In this document: positions 10,956 through 19,217 of the stretch, one piece after another
How the letters are laid out: the number at the start of each line of letters is the position of its first letter
Numbering within the stretch: position 1 is the stretch's first letter
Source of the DNA: Nannocystis sp.
Lineage (GTDB): Bacteria; Myxococcota_A; Polyangia; Nannocystales; Nannocystaceae
Direction of reading: 5' to 3'
Length of the DNA stretch: 64,000 bases
Assembly (NCBI GenBank): GCA_016712315.1
Contig: JADJRG010000025.1
Location: 11,600-75,599 of the forward strand
The notes under the pieces: model-generated
What the model was told of the DNA's origin: nothing
The model's database searches: none
What the model saw: only the letters and a program-made list of their open reading frames with translations
Program-made: the position numbers and the translations under genes

Positions 10956-11003
10956 AAGATCCTCCTCTGCGCTACTGCTCAAAACAGGGTCCCGGGTAGC
11001 TTG

Positions 11004-11261
11004 CTAACCCCTTGAACGCGCTCGCCTTTCGCCGCAAGCTCCCGGGATCGTTTTATTTTTCGCGCGTCTCTTGAGTCGACGCTGTCGACGCCCGTCGACG
11101 CTCTCAACCTCCGTTTTGGAGAGATATTGGAGACGGGATCCTGGGATCCGCCCGATGGGCGTCGACGCCGGCACGCCCTCGATCTCCTCGGCGATCCGGT
11201 CCCATCGATCCTGCACGTAGAGGATCCGCTCGGCGATTGACATCTCATCAAAGCGGCTCAC
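11004..11261 (-). CDS. Antitoxin-like protein (addiction-module family), probably degraded
   Basis: The first 30 residues (MSIAERILYVQDRWDRIAEE) match the start of the unstable antitoxin family: 'S-x-AERIxLVxDLWDSIAEE', as in RelB-like or ParD-like addiction-module components. The expected middle of that family (LTxAQRxELDRRLxxxExxP) is not found. It is replaced by a basic tail, and no toxin gene lies beside it. It is most likely a truncated or frameshifted antitoxin orphan. Confidence 0.4.
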   Translation of the reverse strand: MSRFDEMSIAERILYVQDRWDRIAEEIEGVPASTPIGRIPGSRLQYLSKTEVESVDGRRQRRLKRRAKNKTIPGACGERRARSRG

Positions 11262-11319
11262 GGGCGCACTCTAGCGCGCGACGCCGGCCGTCTGGGCGCT
11301 TGACGACCTATCCGCCAGT

Positions 11320-12046
11320 TCACCGGCGGCGCTTGTTCTTGTTCTTCTTCCGAAGATCATGCGCCGGCCTCGTCCGCGCCGGGCGCGGTCCAGCTTCGTC
11401 TTCCGCGCGTCCGTTCTGCGGCGTGATCGGCTCCGAGGGTGCCGCGTGGAGGGCGACATGCAGCGCCTCCTCGGCGGCGACGCGGCGGCGCCGCTCCTCC
11501 TCGAGCTCTTGCCGAAGCGCCACCAGTTGCGCCCGAAGCTCGCCGAGCTCCGAGGGCGGCGCGTTCGTGGGCGACACCGGAGCCGCGACGGTGGGGGGCG
11601 ATCACGACGGCCCGCGGGGTCTCGGCGAGTATTTTGCGGTGGATCGCGGAGCTCGGAACACAAGCCTCGCGCAGACGGATCTTCCAGGCCTGGCGGCTCG
11701 GCCGCTCGACCAGCGCCGTGTGCCCGAGGAGCGCGCGCAGCGCGAGGTAGAAAGCTCTGCCTCCGAGCTCAGGCTCATCGAGGTGCGTCGCGATGGTGTG
11801 ATCGATGATCTGCGGCGTACCGTAGAGCCACGGCACACCGATCGCAGCGAGGCGTAGGAGTCGCTCAAGCAGCGTCGTCACGAGGCGCCGCGTCTGCGGA
11901 GGAACGATGAGGCGATCGGGGATTGAGGTGAGGCAGCGCTGGAGCGCCGCCGCAGCGTCCGCCTCGACCGTCCACGGCTTGAGGATCGCCGCGTGCAGCT
12001 CCTCGATCCCCTGATGACGACGCCGCCGCGTTGATGTGTCGTTCAT
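11320..12046 (-). CDS. Unknown protein with C-terminal coiled coil (frameshifted)
   Basis: Starting at MNDTSTRRRR (ATG at 12044-12046), about 150 residues are Arg/Leu-rich and helical. They contain WLYGTPQIIDHTIATHLDEP and end near AVVIAP. A one-base shift around 11,590 then continues into a typical coiled coil (ELRAQLVALRQELEEERRRR), an acidic linker and a basic tail (LRKKNKNKRRR). I do not recognise the family. The clean coiled coil after the break argues for a single gene with an indel. Confidence 0.4.
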
Positions 12047-12119
12047 ACCCCACTCTCCCGCGGCTATCGTAGCCCAGCGGGCAGGAGCAGGAAAAGGCTC
12101 GATCGAGACCCGATGGTTC

Positions 12120-13190
12120 CATGACATGCGCTCGACTTGGACTCGATCAGCAGTACGAAACCGCTCGACCGGCGAATCGAGGATCTTTTATAAGGACTCG
12201 CTCGCGGCTCTAGCTCCGCTCGATCTGCGCTCGGGAGGCGCTTGAGCGGCACTCGGGCGGCGCTCGGGCGAAGAGCATGATCCCAAATGTGGTAGCGAAC
12301 GTGGTAGCGAACGTGGGAGAAGTCGTAGCTTTCGCGCACGGCGGTGGTAGAGATCGCCGAGACCGCGCTGCGCTGGGCGGGGTATGTGGTAGCGAACGTG
12401 GGAGAGATGACAAAAAACGCGCAGGTGGCCTCCTCGGGCGTGGTGGTGAGTGTGGGAGAGATGACAAAAAACGCGCAGGTGGCCGCCCCGGATGTGGTTG
12501 TGAGCGTGGGAGAAACAGCACAAACCGCGCTGCGCGGATCTGGCGTGTAGCCTCGGCGACACTGCTCTCATTTCCGCCCATCAAGGATCGCGCGATCGGG
12601 CGCTGACTCTGGGAGCGATCGCGACCCCGCTGACGTCAGCGATGACGCCCGCTCGCCTTCGACTCGATCGGAAGTGCGACGCCACTCGGCCGGCGCATGG
12701 AAGAGGTTTGAGGAGGACTTGATCGGGGCCCTGCCTGCACTCGATCTGCACTCGATCTGCACTCGGCCGAACCTTGATCTGCACTCGGGTCGAACTCTGA
12801 CGAAGGCCAAGATCGCAGCGAGCGTGTTCGTGAGCGTGGCAGAGACGGCTGTAACCGCGCTGCGCGGATCTGGAGGGTTTCATCGGCCATGCTACTATCA
12901 TTTCCGCTCGGACGTGTCCGGGCGGTAGTGCGCGGACTCTGCGAGCGTTCGCAACCCTTTCGACGTCACTCGGCCGGCGAATCGAAGAGAGTCGACGAAG
13001 ACTCGACTGGAGCCCGTGCGCCCGTCGAGCTGTGCCCGAGCGTCACTTGAGCTGCACTCGGATGGAACTTGGACGAAGACCCAACCCGGAGCGAGCGTGG
13101 GAGCGAGCGTGGGATAATCTGCATAAAGCGCGCTGCGCGGATCCGGCGTGTCGTTCTGCCCGTCATTCTTTCATTTCCGCGCCGAATGGG
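12120..13190. repeat. Degenerate tandem repeat field of about 270-330-bp units
   Basis: No convincing gene lies between 12,050 and 13,560. Three decayed units share an ending of about 60 bp. The element CGCGCTGCGCGGATC occurs at 12,526, 12,856 and 13,129, each followed about 25-30 bp later by a TCATTTCCGC-like sequence. Each unit begins with CTCGATC/ACTCGGCCGGCG-type sequence and a GAGCGTGGGAGA segment. In the first unit a 42-bp element containing GGGAGAGATGACAAAAAACG is doubled. Confidence 0.6.
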
Positions 13191-13229
13191 TTGAGCGATT
13201 GGGCGCGCGCCTCGCAAGTGGAACCGCGC

Positions 13230-13370
13230 GCCGCGCACGTGAAACGGTGCTCCGCGGGCGCGTGGGCGCGCGCCGCGATCGTGAAACCGTGCTCCGCGGG
13301 CGCGTGGGCGCGCGCCGCGGGCACGTGGGCGCGCGCCCCTGGCGCGTGGGCGCGCCAGGACGAGCCGCAC
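13230..13370. repeat. Very GC-rich tandem repeats built on GCGCGTGGGCGCGCGCC
   Basis: An approximately 42-bp unit (GTGAAACxGTGCTCCGCGGG followed by CGCGTGGGCGCGCGCCGCG) is repeated about twice. It then shortens to repeats of GGGCGCGCGCC with alternating spacers. No protein-coding sense is evident. It could form strong hairpins or simply be slippage-derived sequence. Confidence 0.55.
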
Positions 13371-13559
13371 GCCCACCTACCGTCAAACACGACCCTGCAG
13401 CCCTAGAAGGGCTATGCGCACGGGCGCTCGTCACAATCGACGGCGATTCGTATCTCAATCTACGCGTGTTCGTATCCGACTCGACGTCGAATCAGCGACG
13501 ATTAAGCTTGCCGAGCGCCCGCTGTCATCTCAGGATGCGCAGAGGGATCGGAGGCGAAG

Positions 13560-15087
13560 ATGGCGGCTGGCAATGTGGACGGTATCGAGCGGATCACAGC
13601 AGCGTGTGAGGCAGCTATCACGGCGCTCCCGCGCGGCCAACGCGGTGTCGAGGCGGCGACGTTCTGGTTGCGCGCCCTGCCGGACGCCTGCCGCCAGGGC
13701 CTCGGAGACGTCACGGATTCGGCCCCCGCGCTCTTTCGGGTCTTGCTCGCCGCCGGGATCTTGTCGAGTCTGCCGAGTCACAGCGCGATGACCGCGGCGA
13801 TCCGGCTGATCGCGTCGGTCTCGCCGCTGGTCACTCAAAGGAGCGCGCGGACTTGGACGGCGTGGTTCGGGAGCGCCTGCGATCCCGAGTCGACGATCAC
13901 GGCGACGCTCCGCGCCTCGGTCACACCGACGATGATCGCGACGCTGCGCTCACGCCCCTCGCCGGCGCCGCGGCGGTTCGGCTCGATCCGCCGCGCGCCC
14001 CGTCAACTGACCGCCGACCTTCAGGCCGCTCGCGACGAGCTGGAGCGCGAGAGGGGCCAAGCGGCCGAGCGAAGCAACGCGCTCATCGCGGAGCGTGACA
14101 GCCTCACGATCAAGCTCGCGAAGTCGACCCAGGAGAGCGATTATTTCCGACAACTCGCGAACGAACACCGCAAGAAAAACGCGCCGCTCGTCGTCGAGCG
14201 CGACCGCCTCGCTGACGAGCTAGCGGCTGCCAACGATCGACATCGCGCAGTGCTCGCCTCGCGTGAACATGAGCAGGGCGAGACCGCCGCCGCCTTGGCC
14301 GAGGCACAAGAGGCGCTCACACGACGTCAGCGAGAGCTCCAGGAGGCCAAGCGCCGCGCCTCAGAGGCCAACGAACGTGTGCGAACCCAGGACGAAGAGA
14401 TCGAATTTTCTTAGAAGGCAGAACGACGACTACGCCAGATCCCTGGCCGACCTCAACAAGTCACTCACACAAACGCGCGCCGACCTCGAAGATCACGAAG
14501 CCGAGCGCCAAGAGGCCGAGCGCCGCGCCTTTGAGCAGATCGAAGCGCTCAAGAGAGAGCGCGAGCACCTCACCAAGACGCTCACACAAACGCGCGCCGA
14601 ACTCGGGGCTCGCCAAGCCGATCTCAAACGCGAGAGAACGGACCATGCCATCACGCGCCAGACCTTGGCCGCCAAAGATCAAGAGAGTCTGAAGTCCAGC
14701 GCCGAGATCCAGCGCCTCAAAGCGCTCGCCGACGCGGCCGAGGGCGCGAGCAAGGGGCTGGTGCAGATCTGCGGGTGGGTGGAGATTGATCCCGCAAAAC
14801 ACCCCGGCCACGAGGAACTAACCGAGGCGATCGCGACCGCTCTTTATCATCAACAGAGGTCCCACCAAAAGCTACTGACCCGCTTCGAGAAGTGCCTTCG
14901 GGGCTACACCCGGGCCCTGTTTGCCAGCGAATTCGCTGTCCGATACATTAAAAAGACGCACCCAGAACGTCACTCTGAAGCCCTCGCCTTCGTCGATCGG
15001 CACATCTCCGAGCTCCACGCACAAGCCGATGCGCTCGTCCGCGAGGACATGGAGAAGCTGACCGCCGCCGCCGCCCCATCCTCCTGA
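13560..15087 (+). CDS. Long coiled-coil protein, family shared with 40406-41311 (frameshift in TTTT)
   Basis: About 508 residues in total. Residues 1-120 form a helical N-terminal domain (ALPRGQRGVEAATFWLRALP, DACRQGLGD, then a WTAWFG motif) that aligns to the N-terminus of the gene at 40406-41311. After that comes a long Glu/Arg/Ala coiled coil (RDELERERGQAAERSNALIA, EAQEALTRRQRELQEAKRRA) and a helical C-terminal domain of about 120 residues (LVQICGWVEIDPAKHPGHEE). The frame breaks near 14,405 in GAATTTTCTTAG. Removing one T restores EFLRRQNDDY, so the gene is probably intact. Function unknown; a structural or adaptor role is possible. Confidence 0.6.
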
Positions 15088-15241
15088 GGAGCGCACGAGT
15101 GAACGTCGTCACCGAGCGGGCGCTGGCGGCGAGCGCGATGGCGTCACCTCGCCATCGAGACCACGCTCGGCGAGTCCTGGGCGATGGGCCTGCTGTCGCG
15201 TTGAACAACGCGTGGGGCGCTGAGTGCTGCGTGGGGCGCGC

Positions 15242-15733
15242 TCAGCCGCCGAAGATGGCCTGCAGCAGCGCGCCTAGCAGCCACAGGCTGAGGCCGACGC
15301 TGGCCACGAGCAGCACGCCGAGGCCGACCAGCAGCATCACGACGAAGCCGCGGTCGGCGCGGCGACGCTGCTCGGGCGCCTCGAGGTGCGCGCGCAGCAG
15401 CGCGAGGTTGCGCTGGTTGGCGCGCCAGCCGACGTCGAAGATGTCGCCGAGGACCGGCACGGTGCCGACGAGCAGGTCGACGCCGATGTTGGCGGCCATG
15501 CGCAGCAGGGTCGGACGCGCGGCGCCGAGGCCGGCGGCGCGGACCAAGATGTAGCCGGAGCCGAGCGCCCCGGCCCAGTCGCCGACGCCGGGGATGAGGC
15601 CGAGGATCGGGTCGAGGCCGACGCGGATCTTCGTGCCGGGGATGCGGATCGCCGCGTCGAGCAGGTGGCTCACGCGATCCAGCTGCGCCAGCTCGCGCTG
15701 CTCGGCCTGGGGGTCTGACCTGGTCGGGGGCAT
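15242..15733 (-). CDS. DUF4112 membrane protein
   Basis: A 163-residue protein with the DUF4112 signature: IPGTKIRVGLDPILGLIPGVGD, then a helix with GSGYILVRAAGLG, and then LLVGTVPVLGDIFDVGWRAN followed by RNLALLRAHL. C-terminal hydrophobic helices (FVVMLLVGLGVLLVASVGLS) finish the protein. The family is widespread in Proteobacteria and allies, and its function is unknown. The full family length is present. Confidence 0.85.
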   Translation of the reverse strand: MPPTRSDPQAEQRELAQLDRVSHLLDAAIRIPGTKIRVGLDPILGLIPGVGDWAGALGSGYILVRAAGLGAARPTLLRMAANIGVDLLVGTVPVLGDIFDVGWRANQRNLALLRAHLEAPEQRRRADRGFVVMLLVGLGVLLVASVGLSLWLLGALLQAIFGG

Positions 15734-15763
15734 GCCGGCAGCATAGCGCGCGCGCCGACGCGC

Positions 15764-15951
15764 TCAGCGCAGGCTGAAGTAGATCGGCTCGAGGCGCGCC
15801 GCGAGCCGGCCGGGGCCCACACCGCGTTATCTGGGGTGGCCCCGGCCGCCAGCGCGCGCGCTGCGTCATCATCGAGATCACCCCAAGCTGCGAGGCTGGA
15901 CGCCGCCTCTTCGGCATTTTTATGTCCCTTGAGACAGCACAACCCCGTCAC
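15764..15951 (-). pseudogene. Fragment matching the C-terminal tail of the kinase at 25478
   Basis: The stretch GLCCLKGHKNAEEAASSLAA, then WGDLDDDAARALAAGA, aligns with GGCCLKGHDGVDEAKAALAA and WHDVDDAQARALAVRA at the end of the Ser/Thr kinase at 25478-26593. One base shift gives the terminal segment RLAARLEPIYFSLR. No kinase domain precedes it: the IS-like element starts 75 bases away. It is probably the surviving 3' end of a kinase gene cut by that insertion, or a stand-alone tail domain. Confidence 0.45.
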
Positions 15952-16025
15952 CGCGTCAACCCGGTGATCGCTCCCCGCGAGCTCTCCCGCGAGGCCTCGC
16001 TCCTGCGTCTCGCCGATTCCCCCAG

Positions 16026-16046
16026 TGTCAGCAAAGTTGTCGCGTT
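16026..16046 (+). repeat. Left terminal inverted repeat of the IS
   Basis: It begins TGTCAGCAAAGTTGTCGCG. It pairs with the right end at 17930-17950 read on the minus strand (TGTCAGGGTAGTTGTCGCG). Confidence 0.7.
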
Positions 16047-16086
16047 CACCTGAACCACCGAGGGGGCTGAGAAGCAGAGCAGTGAG

Positions 16087-16332
16087 ATGACCAGCGAGTT
16101 AACGGAAGTGAAGAAGAGCGTGAGCGAGGACGATCTCGAGATCCAGATCCAGATCGAGGAGGACGAGGAAAACACGGAGGGCCTGGGGGTCGGCCGTGAG
16201 GAGAACGAGGCGGTGGCGGGGATCGCAGGCGAGGTGATCATGGTGATCCCGCGGCACGTGCAGGTCATGATGGATCGTCGAGCGGACGATGGGGCCCTGT
16301 GCATCCGGATCGCGGTGGGAGGTCTTCGGTGA
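16087..16332 (+). CDS. Small acidic protein upstream of IS orfA
   Basis: An 81-residue frame with a very acidic segment (DDLEIQIQIEEDEENTEG) and a hydrophobic second half (EVIMVIPRHVQVMM). Its TGA overlaps the GTG start of orfA (GTGA at 16329-16332), a typical arrangement for translational coupling. No IS3 family member I know carries such a gene as standard, so it may be a passenger or a regulator specific to this element, or not expressed. Confidence 0.35.
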   Translation: MTSELTEVKKSVSEDDLEIQIQIEEDEENTEGLGVGREENEAVAGIAGEVIMVIPRHVQVMMDRRADDGALCIRIAVGGLR

Positions 16333-16880
16333 CGGGGACATCGTACACCGAGGGCTTTAAGGCCCAGATCGTCGCGAAGCTCACGACGTCGGGACGATCG
16401 GTCTCGGAGATCGCCAAGGAGCTCGGCCTGCATCCCGGGCTGCTCTATCGGTGGCGACGAGAATCGGCTAGGAGAGGCTTCATGGTGACACGCCCGCAGC
16501 CCCCCAAGATGATCGCCCAAAGCGCCGCCCAGGAGGCCGCAGAGGCGCCGCAGAGGCGACCGCAGGACTGGTCGCCGGACGAGAAGATCGCGGTCGTGAT
16601 GGAGTCGCTGAAGCTCGACGAGGCGCAGCTGGGCGGCCTCTTGCGCCGACGTGGGCTGCACCAGGCGACGCTCGACGAGTGGCGCGAGACGATGCTGCGC
16701 GGCGGCAAGGCGGAGCTAGCTGGGCGCCAGGAGAAGGCCACCGGCGCTGAGGCACGGCGCGTCAAGGAGCTGGAGCGCGAGCTCCACCGCAAGGACAAGG
16801 CGCTGGCCGAGGCGGCCGCGTTGCTGGTGCTCCAAAAAAAAGTCCGCGCCCTCTTGGAGGGCGTGGAAGACGACACATAG
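16329..16880 (+). CDS. IS3-family transposase OrfA
   Basis: A protein of about 183 residues starting at GTG 16329. The N-terminal helix-turn-helix is clear: YTEGFKAQIVAKL, then GRSVSEIAKELGLHPGLLYRW. A second HTH-like region (LGGLLRRRGLHQATLDEWRE) and a leucine-zipper-like coiled coil (RVKELERELHRKDKALAEAA) follow. OrfA binds the IS ends and is normally joined to OrfB by frameshifting. Here OrfB begins 20 bases after its stop. Confidence 0.8.
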   Translation: MTGTSYTEGFKAQIVAKLTTSGRSVSEIAKELGLHPGLLYRWRRESARRGFMVTRPQPPKMIAQSAAQEAAEAPQRRPQDWSPDEKIAVVMESLKLDEAQLGGLLRRRGLHQATLDEWRETMLRGGKAELAGRQEKATGAEARRVKELERELHRKDKALAEAAALLVLQKKVRALLEGVEDDT

Positions 16881-16900
16881 CGCGCGAGCGCGCGGCGATC

Positions 16901-17887
16901 ATGGGCCTCATCCAAGCAGCCACGGCGATGGGCGCGACGCTGACGCGCGCATGCGAGTGCCTGGGGCTCTCGAGCCGGACGCTTCAGCGCTGGCGCGAGG
17001 AGGGGGCGGTGACGATCAACGGCGAGGCCCGGCGACGACGCCCCACAACAAGCTCAGCGCGGAGGAGGAGGCCGAGGTGCTGCGGGTCGCGACCTCGGCA
17101 GACTTCGCGGACTTGTCGCCGAACCAGATCGTGCCGCACCTGGCGACTCACGGGATCTATATCGGCTCCGAGTCGACGATCTACCGTCGCCTGCACGCCG
17201 CCGGGATGATGCGGCATCGTGGCCGCGCGCGGGCGCCGAGCCGGCGGCCACGCGCGCTCACAGCGACAGGACCCGATCAGCTCTATTCGTGGGATATCAC
17301 CTACCTACCGACGAAGATCAGCGGCCGCTTCGTGTACCTGTACACGATCATCGATATCTGGAGCCGTAAGATCATCGCAGCAGAGGTGCACGAGCGTGAG
17401 TGCGGCGCGATCGCAGCGGACCTGGTCGAAAGGACTTGCGCCGCGGCGGCGCGATCTGGTAAGCCGCTGTGGCTGCACTCCGGACAACGGCGCGCCGATG
17501 AGGAGCGCGACGCTGCTGACGATGCTCCGCAAGCTCGGGATTAAGGCGAGCTTCAGCAGACCCCGTACGAGCAACGACAACGCCTACTCGGAGTCCCTCT
17601 TCCGAACGCTCAAGTACCGCCCGAGCTACCCCTCGCGGCCGTTCAACGATCTCGACGCCGCCCGAAACTGGGTCGCGAAATTCGTCTACTGGTACAACGA
17701 AAAACACCTACACAGCGCGATCAGCTTCGTCACCCCGAGCGATCGCCACGCCGGACGCCACCTCGCGATCCTCGCCGCGCGCAAGGAGACCTACGCGGCC
17801 GCCCGCGCCAAATACCCCGAACGGTGGGCCCGCAACACCCGCAGCTGGGACCCGGTCCCCACCGTCGACCTGAACCCTGAACCATAG
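16901..17887 (+). CDS. IS3-family transposase OrfB, DDE integrase (two frameshifts)
   Basis: The reading starts as ECLGLSSRTLQRWREEG, an HTH typical of OrfB. It moves frame near 17,030 and continues through LSPNQIVPHLATHGIY. The catalytic core has all three acidic residues in context: SWDITYLPT, then HSDNG (reached by another one-base shift near 17,475 at TCCGGACAAC), then YSESLFRTLKY. The C-terminus WYNEKHLHSAISFVTPSDRH is typical. The complete set of motifs suggests that the shifts may be indel errors. Confidence 0.75.
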
Positions 17888-17929
17888 ACCTGATCCGAAG
17901 CCGGAGCCAACAACCCGGCCCTGAGCAAC

Positions 17930-17950
17930 AACGCGACAACTACCCTGACA
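17930..17950 (-). repeat. Right terminal inverted repeat of the IS
   Basis: Read on the minus strand it begins TGTCAGGGTAGTTGTCGCG and matches the left end at 16026-16046. The element ends at the TGACA at 17950. Confidence 0.7.
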
Positions 17951-17973
17951 TCCACCGGATTCGGCGAGGGTCA

Positions 17974-18300
17974 TCAGCCGCTCTCGCGCAGGATCCGCTT
18001 CGCGCGCTCCGCTTGTCCGGGGCCGCCGAAGCGCCGAACGAGGATCCCGAGCCTCTTGCAGGTGTCGGTGATCGTTTGGCTCTGATTGTGACCGATCCAA
18101 CAGGTGAGCAGCCAGACCTCGTCGATGCAGCCGCGCTTGAGGCTGAGCAGCAGGCGCCGCAGCTCGCCGCCGCCGCGCTCCTTGACGCTGCCGAAGCGGC
18201 GCAGCTCACGATGGCCGATGGCGTCGCGATCGCCATGCTGAGCCTGAGCGAGCCCACCGACGAGGGCGATCACGCGGCGCTCGGGCCTTAGCGGCGCCAT
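17974..18300 (-). CDS. DUF2325-like small protein overlapping viperin
   Basis: A 108-residue protein. It has a Rossmann-like start (RVIALVGGLAQAQ), a central strand-helix, and the segment DEVWLLTCWIGHNQSQTITD followed by TCKRLGILVRRFGG. This matches the DUF2325 pattern: a GG near the N-terminus, then Asp-x-Val-x-x-x-Thr, a His, and a Cys-Lys-Arg-xx-Gly segment. Its ATG at 18300 lies inside the end of the viperin gene (13-base overlap), so translation is almost certainly coupled. The pairing suggests a partner of viperin, for instance in processing or sensing the modified nucleotide. That is inference. Confidence 0.55.
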   Translation of the reverse strand: MAPLRPERRVIALVGGLAQAQHGDRDAIGHRELRRFGSVKERGGGELRRLLLSLKRGCIDEVWLLTCWIGHNQSQTITDTCKRLGILVRRFGGPGQAERAKRILRESG

Positions 18301-19145
18301 TGGTAGAGCCCCCCGCGGTTGACCAGGCGCTGGACTTGGAACTGGACCTGGGCGAGCGCGGCGGCGACGCCGACCTGGAGGATCGGCTGGCTGTAGACAT
18401 AGCGGCCGCCGTGGTTGCCATAGAAGCGACCGAGCGGGTCGATCATCGCGTAGGAGTCCGTCATCGCGTCGTTGTCCTCGGCGACAGGGCCGAGGCCCTC
18501 GGCGTGGAGGTTTTTGTGGCGGGCGACGAAGGCGTCGAAGCGCTCGCGGTCGATCAGCAGGGGCTCGACCTGTCCGTCGTTCTGGCCGTCGATCGCGAGC
18601 ACTTGGAAGACCTTCCAGCGGGCCGGACGCAGCTCGCGGACGAGCGCGTGCATCTCCTCGCGCCAGTTCAGGGCGGTGACGACGGTGTTGAGCTTGAGGC
18701 CGATGCCGAGGGTATGGACCCGCGCGGCGTGCCGGCGGCTGCGTTCGACGTGGCCGCCGCGCCCGCGGCCGAGCTCGGCCTGGACCTGCTCATCGCCGCT
18801 ATCGACGGAGATCCCGACCCAGTCGATTTCATGGGCGTGATCGTCGAGCAGAGGATCGAGGCGAGCGCCGTTGGTGATCAGGGTGGTGACGAAGCCGAGG
18901 CGCTTGGCCTCGGCGACGAGCTCGCCGATCTGCGGGTGTAAGGTCGGCTCACCGCCCGCGAAGTTGAGCTTCTCCGCGCCGGCCTCGCGCAGCGCGCGGA
19001 GGAGCGCCGCGGCGTCGGCGAGCGAGAGGTGGCCGTCGATGTCGCGGTAGGTGGCGAAGCAGAAGCGGCAGCGGTAGTTACACGGCTTGTAGAGGTGAAA
19101 ATTGACGGCGATGGGGGGCGGGATGGTGTCGTTTGTCCGGGTCAT
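18288..19145 (-). CDS. Prokaryotic viperin (radical SAM 3'-deoxy-3',4'-didehydro nucleotide synthase)
   Basis: A 285-residue antiviral radical SAM enzyme. Known viperins convert CTP, GTP or UTP to the chain-terminating ddh-nucleotide. Motifs in order: VNFHLYKPCNYRCRFCF (CxxxCxxC cluster site), EKLNFAGGEP, VTTLITNGARL, WVGISVDSGDEQVQ, LGRGRGGHVE, LKLNTVVTALN, RWKVFQVLAIDGQN, MTDSYAMIDPLGRF, QPILQVGV and the terminal RGGLYQW. The order and wording match animal viperin closely (INSV, RWKVFQ, DSYLILDE, RGGKYIW). It lies between a membrane sigma-like gene upstream and a DUF2325-like gene that overlaps its stop. Nucleotide specificity cannot be told from the sequence. Confidence 0.9.
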   Translation of the reverse strand: MTRTNDTIPPPIAVNFHLYKPCNYRCRFCFATYRDIDGHLSLADAAALLRALREAGAEKLNFAGGEPTLHPQIGELVAEAKRLGFVTTLITNGARLDPLLDDHAHEIDWVGISVDSGDEQVQAELGRGRGGHVERSRRHAARVHTLGIGLKLNTVVTALNWREEMHALVRELRPARWKVFQVLAIDGQNDGQVEPLLIDRERFDAFVARHKNLHAEGLGPVAEDNDAMTDSYAMIDPLGRFYGNHGGRYVYSQPILQVGVAAALAQVQFQVQRLVNRGGLYQWRR

Positions 19146-19217
19146 GCCCAGTCCACCCGCGAGCAGGGGGTGGTGTGACAGGGGACCCGAAAAAAGATTC
19201 GGGCGCGGAGCCGCGCG

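Larger units (their letters stand above)
16026..17950 (+). mobile_element. IS3-like insertion sequence, about 1.9 kb
   Basis: The element is bounded by imperfect inverted repeats of about 21 bp: TGTCAG at the outer edge and a shared inner core AGTTGTCGCGTT on both sides, with three or four mismatches between. It contains an acidic small gene, an IS3-type orfA and a DDE orfB, all on the plus strand. No clear target-site duplication was found (CAG before, TCC after). It ends 23 bases before the stop end of the DUF2325-like gene, directly downstream of the viperin operon. OrfB carries two frameshifts, so activity is doubtful unless they are sequence errors. Confidence 0.7.

Noticed and set aside
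9159..10982. Long antisense frames over the AsmA-like gene and the seven-helix protein
   Set aside because: Composition is biased and without motifs. The supported genes lie on the other frame or strand.
12120..13190. Possible CRISPR array
   Set aside because: The repeats are hundreds of bases apart, strongly diverged and irregular. No cas gene is present in the window.
14390..14420. Programmed frameshift in the coiled-coil gene
   Set aside because: The site is a plain TTTT tract with no slippery heptamer or obvious stimulatory structure, and similar breaks occur all over the window, so an indel error is simpler.
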